The notes beneath the pieces were generated by a model. The model was not told the DNA's origin. It ran no database searches and saw only the letters and a program-made list of their open reading frames with translations. Below are positions 17,368-27,099 of a stretch of 64,000 nucleotides of DNA, in pieces (within the stretch, counting starts at the first letter, position 1; the number at the start of each line of letters is the position of its first letter). The stretch covers positions 33,345-97,344 of the forward strand of contig NZ_JAILYM010000010.1 in the NCBI RefSeq assembly GCF_020179425.1, in the 5' to 3' direction. The position numbers and the translations under genes are program-made. The DNA is from Novosphingobium percolationis. GTDB lineage: Bacteria > Pseudomonadota > Alphaproteobacteria > Sphingomonadales > Sphingomonadaceae.

Positions 17368-18635
17368 GCCTTGACGTCCATGCCGTCCCTAAGCGTCCGG
17401 ACACGCTGCATATGCCGTTCGCGATCAGTCTCCCCGATGAGGTCGGGCAAGGCCGATACCAGGTCCTGGAAGCGACCGTTGATCAGATGGATCCGCGCGT
17501 CGCCCCCAGCCACCATGCGTTTGAACGCCGCAAGGAATTGGTTCTTGGGCTCCGCCACCGCCGTCAGCGACTGATCTCCTCCGTCCAGATCGGCTGAGGG
17601 GATGAAGGCGGGATCGCAGATCACTAGCCGAAGCGACATATTGGCTTCCACCGCCGACAGGATTGGACGGCTGATATGATCGTCGTTGAACCCGAACCCC
17701 GATATCAGCACTGCCGTGTCGGGCTCGCGCAGCGCCGCCTGAAATGCGCCAATCATGTCGAGATAGGGCGCTTCGAAGCTTTCTTGATATTTGCTCGAGC
17801 GGGGATAGATGAGGACCGGATTGCCCTCGGGACCGCGTGAGCGGAAAATGTCGGATACCTGCCTGCGCCAGTCGAGCGAGCCGTGCAGTTTATAGAGATG
17901 GAAGACATTCTCGATATAGTCGGGCGCGTCGCGCTGGCCCGAACGGCGGACAATGTCGAACTCAAAGTGGCTGCGGTCGTAGACTTGATCGAGGCCGTGC
18001 GAGAAACCGTCGATGATGGTGAAACGATGCCGGCGGGCTGCTTCCTCGAAGCAGAGATCATAGTTGGTGGTGAACAGCTTCGAGCGCGCCTTACGGACGC
18101 CGCGACGGCCGATTTTCTGGATGAGACCGGCGTGCGCGTCGAGATTGGTGGCCCGGTCGACGAAGTCGACACGGGCGAGGATCGCCTTCTCGGCCGCCTT
18201 CACGAAACCGTCGATTCTCTGATAGGTTGCATCCTCCACGGCCGTCTCGTGGAGTTCGAGATAGAGTTTGCAGAGCGTCAGCAGCCGCTCGATATTATCG
18301 TCGATCTTGGCGCTGGCGAACGTGTCGCACACAGCCTTGAAGGCTTCAGCGCCGACTTTCGCTTCCACGGCTTTCCACACATCCCACATGCCGGCCGGCG
18401 TGAGCTTGTCAGCCGGGTTGGATGCGGCGAACGATGATCCCGTTCCGGTCAGAACGACGACGTTCGTGGCATTGAGCACGTTCAGGAGACTGCTTTCAAT
18501 CGCGCGCTGCGTGCCCGGCTCCTCGACGCGGTCGCCTTCCGCGTTCATCTTGTCCTTAAACGCACGCCAGCCATCGCCGGGGACGAACAGCCGCAGCTGT
18601 GCCGCGTCGGCAACCTTGTCATTCCAATATGTCAT
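17364..18635 (-). CDS. SIR2-like NADase effector of a SIR2-HerA defence pair
   Basis: The ~423-aa protein has the SIR2_2-type Rossmann signature VVVLTGTGSSFAASN (about 59-73) and a late SGFGFNDDHISRPIL segment typical of defence SIR2 domains. Such proteins deplete NAD+ on phage infection, causing abortive infection. The start at ATG 18635, preceded by GGGGG, is preferred to one at 18650. The gene directly precedes and overlaps HerA, the standard two-gene arrangement. Substrate and trigger are not visible in sequence. Confidence 0.85.
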   Translation of the reverse strand: MTYWNDKVADAAQLRLFVPGDGWRAFKDKMNAEGDRVEEPGTQRAIESSLLNVLNATNVVVLTGTGSSFAASNPADKLTPAGMWDVWKAVEAKVGAEAFKAVCDTFASAKIDDNIERLLTLCKLYLELHETAVEDATYQRIDGFVKAAEKAILARVDFVDRATNLDAHAGLIQKIGRRGVRKARSKLFTTNYDLCFEEAARRHRFTIIDGFSHGLDQVYDRSHFEFDIVRRSGQRDAPDYIENVFHLYKLHGSLDWRRQVSDIFRSRGPEGNPVLIYPRSSKYQESFEAPYLDMIGAFQAALREPDTAVLISGFGFNDDHISRPILSAVEANMSLRLVICDPAFIPSADLDGGDQSLTAVAEPKNQFLAAFKRMVAGGDARIHLINGRFQDLVSALPDLIGETDRERHMQRVRTLRDGMDVKA

Positions 18636-19027
18636 TCGCCCCCAAACCATCCCTTTTCTGCTCGTCTCGGCTCTAGCATCTTTTAGAATGCCCGGCAGCC
18701 ATGAACTCGGGCTCGTGCAGCGGACGATGATTATGCTCGGGGATTATGGTCGGGCCTGCAGCGTCTGCTTTTTCACCTACAGTTGCCCTGCAGACAGTCG
18801 AGAATTCCCAGAGCCGGTCGTTCGCACAACTCTCGTTCGGACGATCGATCGTGATGAACGAAGGCGGCTTCGAACGTGACCGATGTCGAGCTGGACGGTA
18901 GGAAAGCAAAGCGGTCGATCACCACAGGCGGCTCCTGCCGTAACGGGCCAGCCCGGACGCGGGCCTTTAGGGATCTGCCAGGTGGGTACTGTCGCGTCAG
19001 GACTGCAGTCACCACGGTCACGACTGA
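18636..19027. other. Intergenic stretch before the SIR2-HerA operon
   Basis: No supported gene. It should contain the promoter of the SIR2-HerA operon, but I see no clear -35/-10 pair or operator. Short frames on both strands lack ribosome binding sites and recognisable sequence. Confidence 0.3.
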
Positions 19028-19942
19028 TCACAATGCTGTGCGTAGTTCAGCGATGCGTGCGGTGCAGATCTCATGGACGAGCGCGCCTAGCTCTTCGACA
19101 CGTTCGGCAAGCCAGGACAATTCCTCCTCGGTAATACGGTAATGTTTTGAGAAGCGCGCCTTCACATATGCATCCCTCAGCTTGATGAATTGAGCCTTTT
19201 GCTGCCGTGTTTCTCTCGGCCATGCGTGGATAAGGCGTGCCGAGGTACGCTCTGCCTGCGTTCGCAGGAACTTCAGATTGTGGACGTGCGGGGTATAGAA
19301 ATTCATGACCAACAGCACGCAATGGTAGAGCCGCTCGCACGCCTGATTGAGAGTGAAGGCGGCATCTCGATAGGCCTTCTGTGAAAGGAAGAAGTGATAT
19401 CCCTTCTGCGCATCAGTCGCCGCGGAAAACCAGTCATCGAAATATTCCTGGGCCAATTCGTAGGCTTGTTCCGGCGTCTTGGGTTTTGGCAGGAGAAGCT
19501 CCGTATCGTCGACCTCATAGAGCACAATTCCGTCGCGCCTGACGTCGATGAAGAAGGATCGACCGTGAGCGAGGCCATCATTCACCTCCTGCAAGGTGTG
19601 GATGATGAAGTTTACTGGCGTCTTCAAATTCTGGGTGATTGTTCGTTCACGGTCCAGGCGTTCGTCTGCCTTCTCCCAGTAATCAAACCGATCGGTCAGT
19701 TCCTTCTGATTGACGATAATCAACAGGTCGAAATCCGACTGATATCCTTTCGCCGTGTGCGGTTCATCGACCCAGCCGCCCCGTGCGTATGAACCATAGA
19801 GGATGATTTTCAGGATGCGGCCGAGCTTGCGCTGCCCATCCGGCTTGCCGTGCGCGTCTTCGAATTCTTCGAACAGAATCTGAACCACGCGATCGAGTTC
19901 GCGTCGCTTCGCCAGTGGGAGATGATCGAGTTCTGTTCGCAT
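19028..19942 (-). CDS. Nucleotidyltransferase-HEPN fusion protein
   Basis: In 304 residues this combines a minimal nucleotidyltransferase domain (IILYGSYARG at 47-55, catalytic pair D70-x-D72) with a C-terminal helical HEPN domain (FTLNQACERLYHCVLLVMNF, then HVHNLKFLRTQAE). The two halves are commonly separate antitoxin and toxin genes (MntA/HepT), where the transferase AMPylates the HEPN RNase. As a single chain the protein is a known family of uncertain function. A classic R-x(4-6)-H could be RTSARLIH but I am not sure. Position inside a defence island supports a toxin-antitoxin or antiviral role. Confidence 0.8.
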   Translation of the reverse strand: MRTELDHLPLAKRRELDRVVQILFEEFEDAHGKPDGQRKLGRILKIILYGSYARGGWVDEPHTAKGYQSDFDLLIIVNQKELTDRFDYWEKADERLDRERTITQNLKTPVNFIIHTLQEVNDGLAHGRSFFIDVRRDGIVLYEVDDTELLLPKPKTPEQAYELAQEYFDDWFSAATDAQKGYHFFLSQKAYRDAAFTLNQACERLYHCVLLVMNFYTPHVHNLKFLRTQAERTSARLIHAWPRETRQQKAQFIKLRDAYVKARFSKHYRITEEELSWLAERVEELGALVHEICTARIAELRTAL

Positions 19943-19995
19943 GGTGATCCTGATTCTAGCTCTTCGCGACTATGCCGCATTCCTCCGGTGTCGCA

Positions 19996-20556
19996 TCATG
20001 GTTCGATATATTGTTTGCCGAAATGCTCGGCGAGTTGTGTCGCCTGCGCTGGTGCTATGGGTATGTTACGGATCGCGGTTTCGGCGATGGCGTCCGATGC
20101 CCGGTCGAACAGAGCGACACAGCGCTGATTGTCGAAGCGCGACGTGTAGAGGATGCCATCGGCGATGCTCGTGGCGTAAACCTCTGCACTTACCGCCCAG
20201 GTCTTCTTGTATGCGTCGCCATGCAGGTCCGTGAAGGACAGGCCATGCGTCGACACGCCGGCATCCACCAAGGGATAGAGTTTGAGCGCCCTCGTCGTTT
20301 CGAGTTCACTGCGGACACGCGCTTCGACCGCGCTCGACAGCACATAGGGAACCCCGGGCGAGCGGACGAGGGTCTCGCCAAAGGCCGTCTCGAGCGAACG
20401 CGCCGCGTAAAGCACTTTGTAGCTGCCGTCCGGAGAATCATATCGGAACTCGGGGAGAACCCCTGTGGGACCGAAGAAAATCGAATCATGGGCGATGCGG
20501 TGGATGCGATGCAGGCGCACCCCGGCGTCGATCCGCCGCAGTCGAACTCCCGCCAC
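19996..20556 (-). CDS. RES domain toxin (NAD+ phosphorylase family)
   Basis: The 186-aa product shows the RES layout: an N-terminal RLRRIDAGVRLHRIHR with the first Arg cluster, DSPDGSYKVLYAARSLETAFGETL with the conserved Glu, and a central ILYTSRFDN containing the Ser. RES toxins degrade NAD+ and are neutralised by Xre-type antitoxins. Translation starts at a GTG 6 bp after the antitoxin stop codon, consistent with an operon in antitoxin-toxin order. Confidence 0.85.
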   Translation of the reverse strand: MAGVRLRRIDAGVRLHRIHRIAHDSIFFGPTGVLPEFRYDSPDGSYKVLYAARSLETAFGETLVRSPGVPYVLSSAVEARVRSELETTRALKLYPLVDAGVSTHGLSFTDLHGDAYKKTWAVSAEVYATSIADGILYTSRFDNQRCVALFDRASDAIAETAIRNIPIAPAQATQLAEHFGKQYIEP

Positions 20557-20562
20557 GGGCGG

Positions 20563-21207
20563 CTAGGCCAACCAGCTTGAGGCCAACGCGACAAGCTGGC
20601 GCAGAGCCCCGGCATCCGGTCGCTTGGCCAGCAATTGCAGTACCGTCTCGGATCGCTCGCCATAGCCGTCGAGCGGTGTCGTCAGCAGCATGAGCTGCTC
20701 CCATGGGTTCATATCGCCGAGTGCTTCCAGTACGAGCTTGAGATTGCTGACCGTCTCGCCGTCCACGAACTGGGCGGCTGGATAACGAGTCTCGGTCCCA
20801 TAGGGCACGCCCAGGATCTGGCGGCGCTGGCGTTGCTTGTCGATGGCAGCCGCGCTCACGCCAAGCATCGTGGCAACATGCGCGCGATCGAGCATCCCAC
20901 CCGCTCGATCCGCCATTTCCTCGCGGAACCTGGCGGTCTTGTCGCGCGCAGCCTTGATGGCATCCAGATCGGAAGGTGAGTCCGGCGCAATATCCCTGCG
21001 TGCCACGCTGAGCGCGTGCCGCGGGTCGGCGTCGCTACCGACAATATCGGCCAACGTATCCTCGCTGGCAGACTCGACGGCCTTTGCGATAGCCTTGGTC
21101 AGCACCTCAAGCGCCCGGCGACGGAGCGTATCATTCGCCCCAACTGACGCCGTAAGGCGCGATCGGGAGACTGGGCGACGTGCCGGTATGGGAGCGGTAG
21201 TGGCCAT
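20563..21207 (-). CDS. Xre/MbcA/ParS-like antitoxin partner of the RES toxin
   Basis: A ~214-aa protein with a helix-turn-helix-like segment (LDRAHVATMLGVSAAAIDKQRQRRQ) and a C-terminal region (LKLVLEALGDMNPWEQLMLLTTPLDG) resembling toxin-binding antitoxin domains of RES pairs. It is longer than most such antitoxins because of an N-terminal helical extension. AGGAAGGACAGAT directly before ATG 21207 makes this a better start than one 90 bp upstream. It probably represses its own promoter in the 140-bp gap upstream. Confidence 0.75.
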   Translation of the reverse strand: MATTAPIPARRPVSRSRLTASVGANDTLRRRALEVLTKAIAKAVESASEDTLADIVGSDADPRHALSVARRDIAPDSPSDLDAIKAARDKTARFREEMADRAGGMLDRAHVATMLGVSAAAIDKQRQRRQILGVPYGTETRYPAAQFVDGETVSNLKLVLEALGDMNPWEQLMLLTTPLDGYGERSETVLQLLAKRPDAGALRQLVALASSWLA

Positions 21208-21348
21208 ATCTGTCCTTCCTGTCTCCCATATAGCAATAGATGACAGATGGGACAAGTGCATTGGCTCAGCCGTGGCTGGCCGCGCCATCGCATGCATCGA
21301 CCAGATATCCGGAGGGGAGGGAGCGGTCGTGGCTTGGGGAGGTTAGCT

Positions 21349-21882
21349 ATGCGGCACGAATTTTTCCCATCGATTCCAGATCGGCGATTCCAAAAGCGTG
21401 GGGATTTTGCTACAGCCGTCACGCACAGGAACGCGGATCAAATGTCGCCAGATTCTGCCACGAATACGGATGAACCGATCGTCCCGGCCGAGGAGTGGGT
21501 TCGGCCGCGCGCCTCGGACTATCTGTGGCGGCCATGGTACGCGAAGCTTTGGTGGGCTGCGATCCCGATCTACTGGGCCGGGATGGCAACGTCCTTGAAG
21601 GTTCCGTCGCTGCAGGACTTCTACGCAAGCGCGCTCGCCGGATATCTCAACGTCTTGTTCTTCCCGATGACCGCGTTGATTGTGTTGGGCGTTGGATATG
21701 CGCGCGTCGTCCTCAATCGCTTGGCAGAGGCATCCGTTCCCAGCGAGCCAAGCGATCATGACTTCGGACCAAGGCGTCGAGTTGGAGCGCCACCTCCGGG
21801 TTTCGATCCACTGGATCCCCGCTCTGGTGCGCTTTGGATCGGCAACCCATCGAATATTTTGAGGCAGTACCCGCGCCACTAA
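21349..21882 (+). CDS. Hypothetical membrane protein beside traG
   Basis: The 177-aa product has two hydrophobic segments (KLWWAAIPIYWAGMA and YLNVLFFPMTALIVLGVGYARVV) between polar tails, ending in a Pro/Arg-rich region. Shine-Dalgarno GGGGAGG lies 6 bp before ATG 21349; ATG 21442 is an alternative. It converges on traG and their stop codons overlap (TAA at 21880-21882, TAG of traG at 21881-21879). I recognise no family. Conserved small membrane proteins next to tra operons are often transfer or exclusion factors, but nothing here proves that. Confidence 0.6.
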   Translation: MRHEFFPSIPDRRFQKRGDFATAVTHRNADQMSPDSATNTDEPIVPAEEWVRPRASDYLWRPWYAKLWWAAIPIYWAGMATSLKVPSLQDFYASALAGYLNVLFFPMTALIVLGVGYARVVLNRLAEASVPSEPSDHDFGPRRRVGAPPPGFDPLDPRSGALWIGNPSNILRQYPRH

Positions 21883-24800
21883 CGCTTCTTGAATTCGGAA
21901 TCGCCATCGAACGGCCCATGAGCCAGGTCGTTGGAAAAGCGGCCGCTACCAAGCACCGACGATTGCTCAATCGACGTTAGCGGTCCAGTCAGGTCAGCCG
22001 TTCCGCGGCCTGAATCAGCTTCCCCAAGATAGCGATTCCGAAGTCCCTCTGGTCCCAAAATCCGGCCGGACAACGTGTCGGTGAAAGTCTGCTCCGGATT
22101 TGGGCTGCGCGCTGCGGCGCGCTCAGCCTCAGCAATCGCATTCCGAACATCATAGTTTATGATATCGAGATTGGCCTGAGCCGTTTCACTCGTGGCCCCC
22201 GTATCGGTGCTGCTGAACCCTAATTCGCCTCCGATCTTCCCTGATGTTGATTTTGCTGTTTTTCCCTGGCCACCGCGACCACCCGATGTTTGTGTCGTGT
22301 CGACACTCCCACCAATCTGAGCACCAACCGTCGTTCCCATGATCGTTTGGTCCTGAGCGCTTCGCGTGACGGACCGTTGCCAGCCGGTCTGGGCGATCAC
22401 GGCCTGAACGTCGCGCTGAAGCGTATCGGCAACCTGCGGCTTCAGCCGCCAGTCGCCCTTTCGGTCCATCTCGAACCCGCCGCGAAGCCAATTCGCCATG
22501 GCTGCGTGGCCTTCCTCGCCGCCGCCCATGAAATGTTCGATCGTATCAGGGCCGGCCTGCTTGCCTGCCTCGAACCGCGTGCTGGTGTCGTTGCGCGCGG
22601 ATTGTTGAAACCCAGCGCTGCTGGAGACAAGCAGGTCATTCTCGGCAAAGCTGAAGCGGGCATGACCTCCTTGCGCAAGCGCGCCAAACTGACTGTCGTT
22701 GATGAGCCCGGCACGGAGCAACTGACCTGCCTGATCGGCGGTCAGGTTCATCGCGAGATCGCCATTTTGCGCCATCGCTAGCTCGCGCTTGGACATGGTG
22801 ATGCCGTGGCTGCGTAGCAGCCCCTGCATGCGGCTGAGCCGCTCGTTCTCGACGATGCGCGACATGCGTTCGTTGCCGGCGCGATCGGCGATGCCCGCAG
22901 CACCGCCCTCCGCCATATCGACCTGGTTGCCGGCAGTCCGGCTTAGTGCCTGGATGAAGCTGTCGAGCCGCGCAGCCTCGCGCGTCGAGACGCCGGCCGC
23001 GGCGGCACCTTCGGCAAATCCGAAATTATCGGCCTGCCGGCGCTGCTCTCCGATCCGTGCCGCAGCACGCGTGCCACCGGTTCCCACCTCGCGCTGGGCA
23101 TCGAGTTTGCCTGAGCGCTCCGCAAAGTCATAGCCAGCGGCCTCGCGGGTCCGGCCATAGACGCTGGTGCCCTCGCGGCCTGCCTCGGCGGTCGCGCCGT
23201 CCGCTGTGCCGACCTGGGTCGCGGCATTGTACGTCTCGAGGGCGTGAAGCACCTGCGCCTCGTTGCGGCCAGTTGCGCGGGAGAGTTGGGAGATGGCGGA
23301 GCTGCGGGCCTCGCCCGAAAGCGCGTTGACGAAGCCGATGCGGCGCGCGGTCTCCTGCGGGGAGAGGCCGAGCATCTGCGCGGCGTCGCGTTGACCCTGG
23401 TTGGTGCCGGTGCGCAGCGCCTGCTCGGTCGCGACATTGCCGCGCTCGAGGCCCGCGACATTGTCTCCGGCGAAGTCCCTCCGACCTTCCATAGCGCCGA
23501 CATGGACCTGGGCCGACGTCAGATCGTTGGCGAGCATCTGTTCCTGGTCATAGGTATTGGCGATCAGTTTAGCGAAGGTCGGATCGGACTGCGCCTCGCC
23601 GATCACGCCCGACGCCTTCAACTCAGCATCCTTCGCCGAATAACCGCCCCGCTCGAAATGCCGCGTCGCCGCCTGCATCATCATCCCGTAAGCGCGCTGG
23701 TCGCCGAACGCGCGCCATTGGACCAGATTCTGCGCGAATGCGCCGAACGCCTTCTCGCCCGCCTCGCCCCCGCCGAAATAATTGGTGCCAAGACGCCGGA
23801 GCGCGTCCTTCTCCGCGAACTGGTGGATCGCGCTGGTTGCGGCATTGGCCTGGACCGCCCGCGCTACCTGCGGGTCGCCCAGGTCGCGGCCGTTCAACGC
23901 GGGCGCCAGGCTGCCCATCTGCCGAGCCCCCTCGATGCCGCCGAGCGCGAACGCCGTGCCTCCGGCCGTGCCGGGCCGCTCCCCGAGGATTCGGTTGGCT
24001 TCGCCGAAGGCGCGGTTGGCGCCGAAGGTGGAACGCTCGCCGAAATCCCCGAAGCTCGCAGCCGCGCCCGCCCGGGCGCGGGTGCCGGAGGCCGACGCCT
24101 GGCTCTCAAGGGCCGACGCATAGCCCTCGGTGGTGGCCATGGGAGCCGCTGCGGCGGTGCCCTGGCCGGCGACGCCAAGCGCACCGCTCGTGAAGGACGT
24201 GAAAACGTTGCCGGAGAACCGGAACACGGTGAACACGAACGCGCCGGCGAGGCCCGCTGCTGCCGTGCGGAAGCTCCCGAAGATCGCCAGCGCCTTCATG
24301 GCCGCGGACGGCGCGAGCAGCCAGGCATTGGCGCCGAGCGCGTTCGAGCGCATCTCCTCGAGTACATCGGCGGCGCGGCCGAGGGTCAGCTGATAAATCC
24401 CGGCATCGATCACGCCCCAAAGCGCGACGAACACGAACAGGCCGAGTGCGAAGCTTGCGACCCGCAGGTTGATCGGCGTCAGGATGAACAGCAACGCGAC
24501 GGGGATCATGAACAGCATGATCCCAAACACGGTCGCGCGGATTGTCGGCATCCACTCGTTCGCGACTGACATGGTCGCCAGCCCGTTCGATACCACTGCG
24601 CGGTTCGCCATCACGCGCGCCGCCGTTGCCGGTGAATCCTCGAACAGCACGTCGCCCACGGTGTTGCCGAGCAGGATGTGGGTCATCAGCGCCTGCGTGG
24701 TGAGTGGGCGACCGAGCATCATCTGTCCCATCTCGCCCAATTGCTCGCGGCATCGCGCGAGCTGTTGGGCGTTGCCGGTATCGAACCCGGTCCGCGCGCA

Positions 24801-25604
24801 GACCTGGCGGCTATAGCCCTCGAACAGGGTCGGGTCGGACAGTCGATCCGAGATATGCGCCCAGGCGTCGGTGCAACTCACCGTCGTGCCGCCCTTGTCG
24901 GACTCCGTGTAGACCGTCGAGAAGGTCGCCGGTCCTGCCATCGCCGCAAAGGCAGCCGGAAGGTCGGTGGTGGTGCGGAACAGCTTGTCATCATCGACGC
25001 CATAGGCAGCCGAGACGCGCGCGACCGGATAGCATTGACGGATATAGTCCTTGATCGTCGCATCGAGGAAGGTGTCGGTCATGGGACCGCGTGGGCTGAC
25101 GGCGTTGAGGAAAAGGTCGAACGAATGGCCGCCGGCGCCGAACTCGATCTTGGCATCCGGATCGAGCGTATTGTCGTCGATCGTCTCGACCAGCGCGCGC
25201 TCGATCATGTTGGTCGCGCCCGCCACCAGCACCAGCAAGACCGGCACGTCGCCGACCGGCTGGTAAGCATTGCGGACGCGGTCATAGACATGGACCGTCC
25301 CGGTGGTGGCGACGAGCCCGACGAACAGCCCGACGCCGATGAGGATCTGGAACCCGAACGCGACCAGTCCCATACCGGAACCGCGGACGCTGGCGAGCAG
25401 CGCGCCCAGGCCGATGCCGACAGTCGCGACGATCAGCACCAGCGTCTCGTAACGCGGGTCGGCGAAGATCATCGAGACCAGGCGGAACGCATCGACGGTC
25501 TCGGCGAACCCGTCATAGGTGTGGAAGCTGGTATCGACCGCCAGGGCCGGGGTCGCGGCAAGCAGCGCGGGCAGGGAGGCGAGAGCCTTGGTGAGGCGGC
25601 GCAC
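21879..25604 (-). CDS. traG: TraG: mating-pair stabilisation and pilus assembly protein
   Basis: At 1241 aa this is the largest gene of the operon. An N-terminal signal and 5-6 membrane helices occupy about residues 1-480 (for example TVFGIMLFMIPVALLFIL). A long Ala/Gly/Gln-rich, helical C-terminal part of about 750 residues is probably periplasmic. F TraG has this two-part design: the N-terminal half for pilus assembly, the C-terminal half for aggregate stabilisation and entry exclusion. It follows traH by 14 bp, the F order, and ends the operon. Confidence 0.88.
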   Translation of the reverse strand: MRRLTKALASLPALLAATPALAVDTSFHTYDGFAETVDAFRLVSMIFADPRYETLVLIVATVGIGLGALLASVRGSGMGLVAFGFQILIGVGLFVGLVATTGTVHVYDRVRNAYQPVGDVPVLLVLVAGATNMIERALVETIDDNTLDPDAKIEFGAGGHSFDLFLNAVSPRGPMTDTFLDATIKDYIRQCYPVARVSAAYGVDDDKLFRTTTDLPAAFAAMAGPATFSTVYTESDKGGTTVSCTDAWAHISDRLSDPTLFEGYSRQVCARTGFDTGNAQQLARCREQLGEMGQMMLGRPLTTQALMTHILLGNTVGDVLFEDSPATAARVMANRAVVSNGLATMSVANEWMPTIRATVFGIMLFMIPVALLFILTPINLRVASFALGLFVFVALWGVIDAGIYQLTLGRAADVLEEMRSNALGANAWLLAPSAAMKALAIFGSFRTAAAGLAGAFVFTVFRFSGNVFTSFTSGALGVAGQGTAAAAPMATTEGYASALESQASASGTRARAGAAASFGDFGERSTFGANRAFGEANRILGERPGTAGGTAFALGGIEGARQMGSLAPALNGRDLGDPQVARAVQANAATSAIHQFAEKDALRRLGTNYFGGGEAGEKAFGAFAQNLVQWRAFGDQRAYGMMMQAATRHFERGGYSAKDAELKASGVIGEAQSDPTFAKLIANTYDQEQMLANDLTSAQVHVGAMEGRRDFAGDNVAGLERGNVATEQALRTGTNQGQRDAAQMLGLSPQETARRIGFVNALSGEARSSAISQLSRATGRNEAQVLHALETYNAATQVGTADGATAEAGREGTSVYGRTREAAGYDFAERSGKLDAQREVGTGGTRAAARIGEQRRQADNFGFAEGAAAAGVSTREAARLDSFIQALSRTAGNQVDMAEGGAAGIADRAGNERMSRIVENERLSRMQGLLRSHGITMSKRELAMAQNGDLAMNLTADQAGQLLRAGLINDSQFGALAQGGHARFSFAENDLLVSSSAGFQQSARNDTSTRFEAGKQAGPDTIEHFMGGGEEGHAAMANWLRGGFEMDRKGDWRLKPQVADTLQRDVQAVIAQTGWQRSVTRSAQDQTIMGTTVGAQIGGSVDTTQTSGGRGGQGKTAKSTSGKIGGELGFSSTDTGATSETAQANLDIINYDVRNAIAEAERAAARSPNPEQTFTDTLSGRILGPEGLRNRYLGEADSGRGTADLTGPLTSIEQSSVLGSGRFSNDLAHGPFDGDSEFKKR

Positions 25605-25618
25605 GGCGATCTCCTCGG

Positions 25619-27046
25619 CTATTGGTTGCGTGCAGCGGCGGCGCCGGCGGCGTCGCGCGCATCGCGGTCGCGCTGGCGGATCAGGCCAGCATAGTTGGCG
25701 GAGAGGTTCGCCTGGTCGAGCGCCGCCATATAGCTTTGGCGCATCTGCGCGCGCTGACGCAGCACCTCATCGCGCAGGTCGCGCAGCTGCTCGATCCCCT
25801 TGACGAGAATCCGGGTCTGGCAAATATTGGCGCTGTTGCCGTCCGCAGCGCCGGCCGCGCTGGCGCCGCGCTCGGCATTGCTCACGGCGAAGTCGATGGA
25901 TCGCGTGAGATCGTTGAGCATCTGGTAGGCGAGGGTCAGTGCCACCAGCTCATCGGTGTCGCCAATGACCGAGTCCACCACGCCCTGCCGAACGCCCCAT
26001 TCCAGCATGCGATAAACCGGCAGCGTCCGGACATTGGCGACGAACTGCCGCTCCTCGGACGTGAGCGCCGCGCGCGTGCGGATCTTGGTGGCGATCGACT
26101 GCATCCGTTCGCGCGCAAGGACCAGCGCGCCGCGGCCGGGGCCATCCTGCGAGCAATCGGCGCCGGTCGGCGGCACGTTCAATGTTCGCTTCTGTACGCG
26201 TCCGGTCAGGAAATCCTGCGCACTTTCGGTGTCTTGTGCAGGGCATTGGGGAATGGCTGTGAACAGCGGAACCTTGTCCGCGGGATCCCAGCGCATATAG
26301 ACGTCGCCGACCCTGGCGCGCATCACGCTCGCCCAGTCGCCCGCGCCGACGCGGGTGGCGGCATGGCCGAGGAGCGAACCGGTGCGGAAAATCTCGGTCA
26401 CTTCGGCCGGGCAGTTGGTCAGGGAATCGCGCAGATCCTCGGTCGGATTGTTGTTGTTCGCCTCGATCCGCTCGCGGCTCTGCTGATAGCTCTTCGAGAA
26501 GCCTTGCTTGACCGAGCGATAGCCGGTCATCTCCTCGATGATGCCGGACATATTGTCGTCGCCCTTGGCGATCTGGACCATGCGGTTGGCGAGCCGGCAG
26601 TCGTTGACCTGGATCGAATTGAGGAAGTTGGTGGCTGCCTCCATCTTCGAGATGATATTGCCCATCTTCTCGTCGAGCGTCTCAAGCAGATACTGGAACG
26701 CCACCGCTGGCGCGGCCTGGAGGATGCTTTCCAGCTTCTGGACCAGATAATCGGGATCGAGGAACGACATGCCACCCAGGAACATGTCGATGCCACCGCA
26801 GCCGGCCTTCACCTTGGGCAACGTCACCGACATCAGATAGTCGTTGTGGACATCGACCCGGCCCGACATCCCGCCGGCCGTCACATAGCCGCGGGTCTGA
26901 TCCTCGAAGCTGCCGGGGTTCGTATAAGTGACATTGTCGAACCAGCTCTCGGCCCAGCTCTGCGCGCTCGCCGGTGCGGCACTCGCGCCGATCGCGAGGA
27001 TCAGAGCCGTGAAAGGGATGCGGACGCGGGCAAACGCTAGAAACAT
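25619..27046 (-). CDS. traH: TraH: F-type pilus assembly protein
   Basis: This 475-aa protein has a signal peptide (about 1-28, ending ASAQ) and is secreted to the periplasm. SWFDNVTYTNPGSFEDQTRGYVTAGGMSGRV and CGGIDMFLGGMSFLD in successive blocks are recognisable TraH family sequence; a helical C-terminal half follows. TraH works with TraF, TraU, TraW, TrbB and TrbI in pilus retraction and mating-pair formation. The length matches F TraH. It lies between the thioredoxin-like gene and traG. Confidence 0.92.
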   Translation of the reverse strand: MFLAFARVRIPFTALILAIGASAAPASAQSWAESWFDNVTYTNPGSFEDQTRGYVTAGGMSGRVDVHNDYLMSVTLPKVKAGCGGIDMFLGGMSFLDPDYLVQKLESILQAAPAVAFQYLLETLDEKMGNIISKMEAATNFLNSIQVNDCRLANRMVQIAKGDDNMSGIIEEMTGYRSVKQGFSKSYQQSRERIEANNNNPTEDLRDSLTNCPAEVTEIFRTGSLLGHAATRVGAGDWASVMRARVGDVYMRWDPADKVPLFTAIPQCPAQDTESAQDFLTGRVQKRTLNVPPTGADCSQDGPGRGALVLARERMQSIATKIRTRAALTSEERQFVANVRTLPVYRMLEWGVRQGVVDSVIGDTDELVALTLAYQMLNDLTRSIDFAVSNAERGASAAGAADGNSANICQTRILVKGIEQLRDLRDEVLRQRAQMRQSYMAALDQANLSANYAGLIRQRDRDARDAAGAAAARNQ

Positions 27047-27099
27047 GGCGGACTCCCATAGAGATCAAAGGGGAGGGAAGGTGCCGAGCCCGCCATTGC

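Noticed and set aside
25622..27040. 472-codon plus-strand frame opposite traH
   Set aside because: Exact mirror of traH; no motif and no ribosome binding site.
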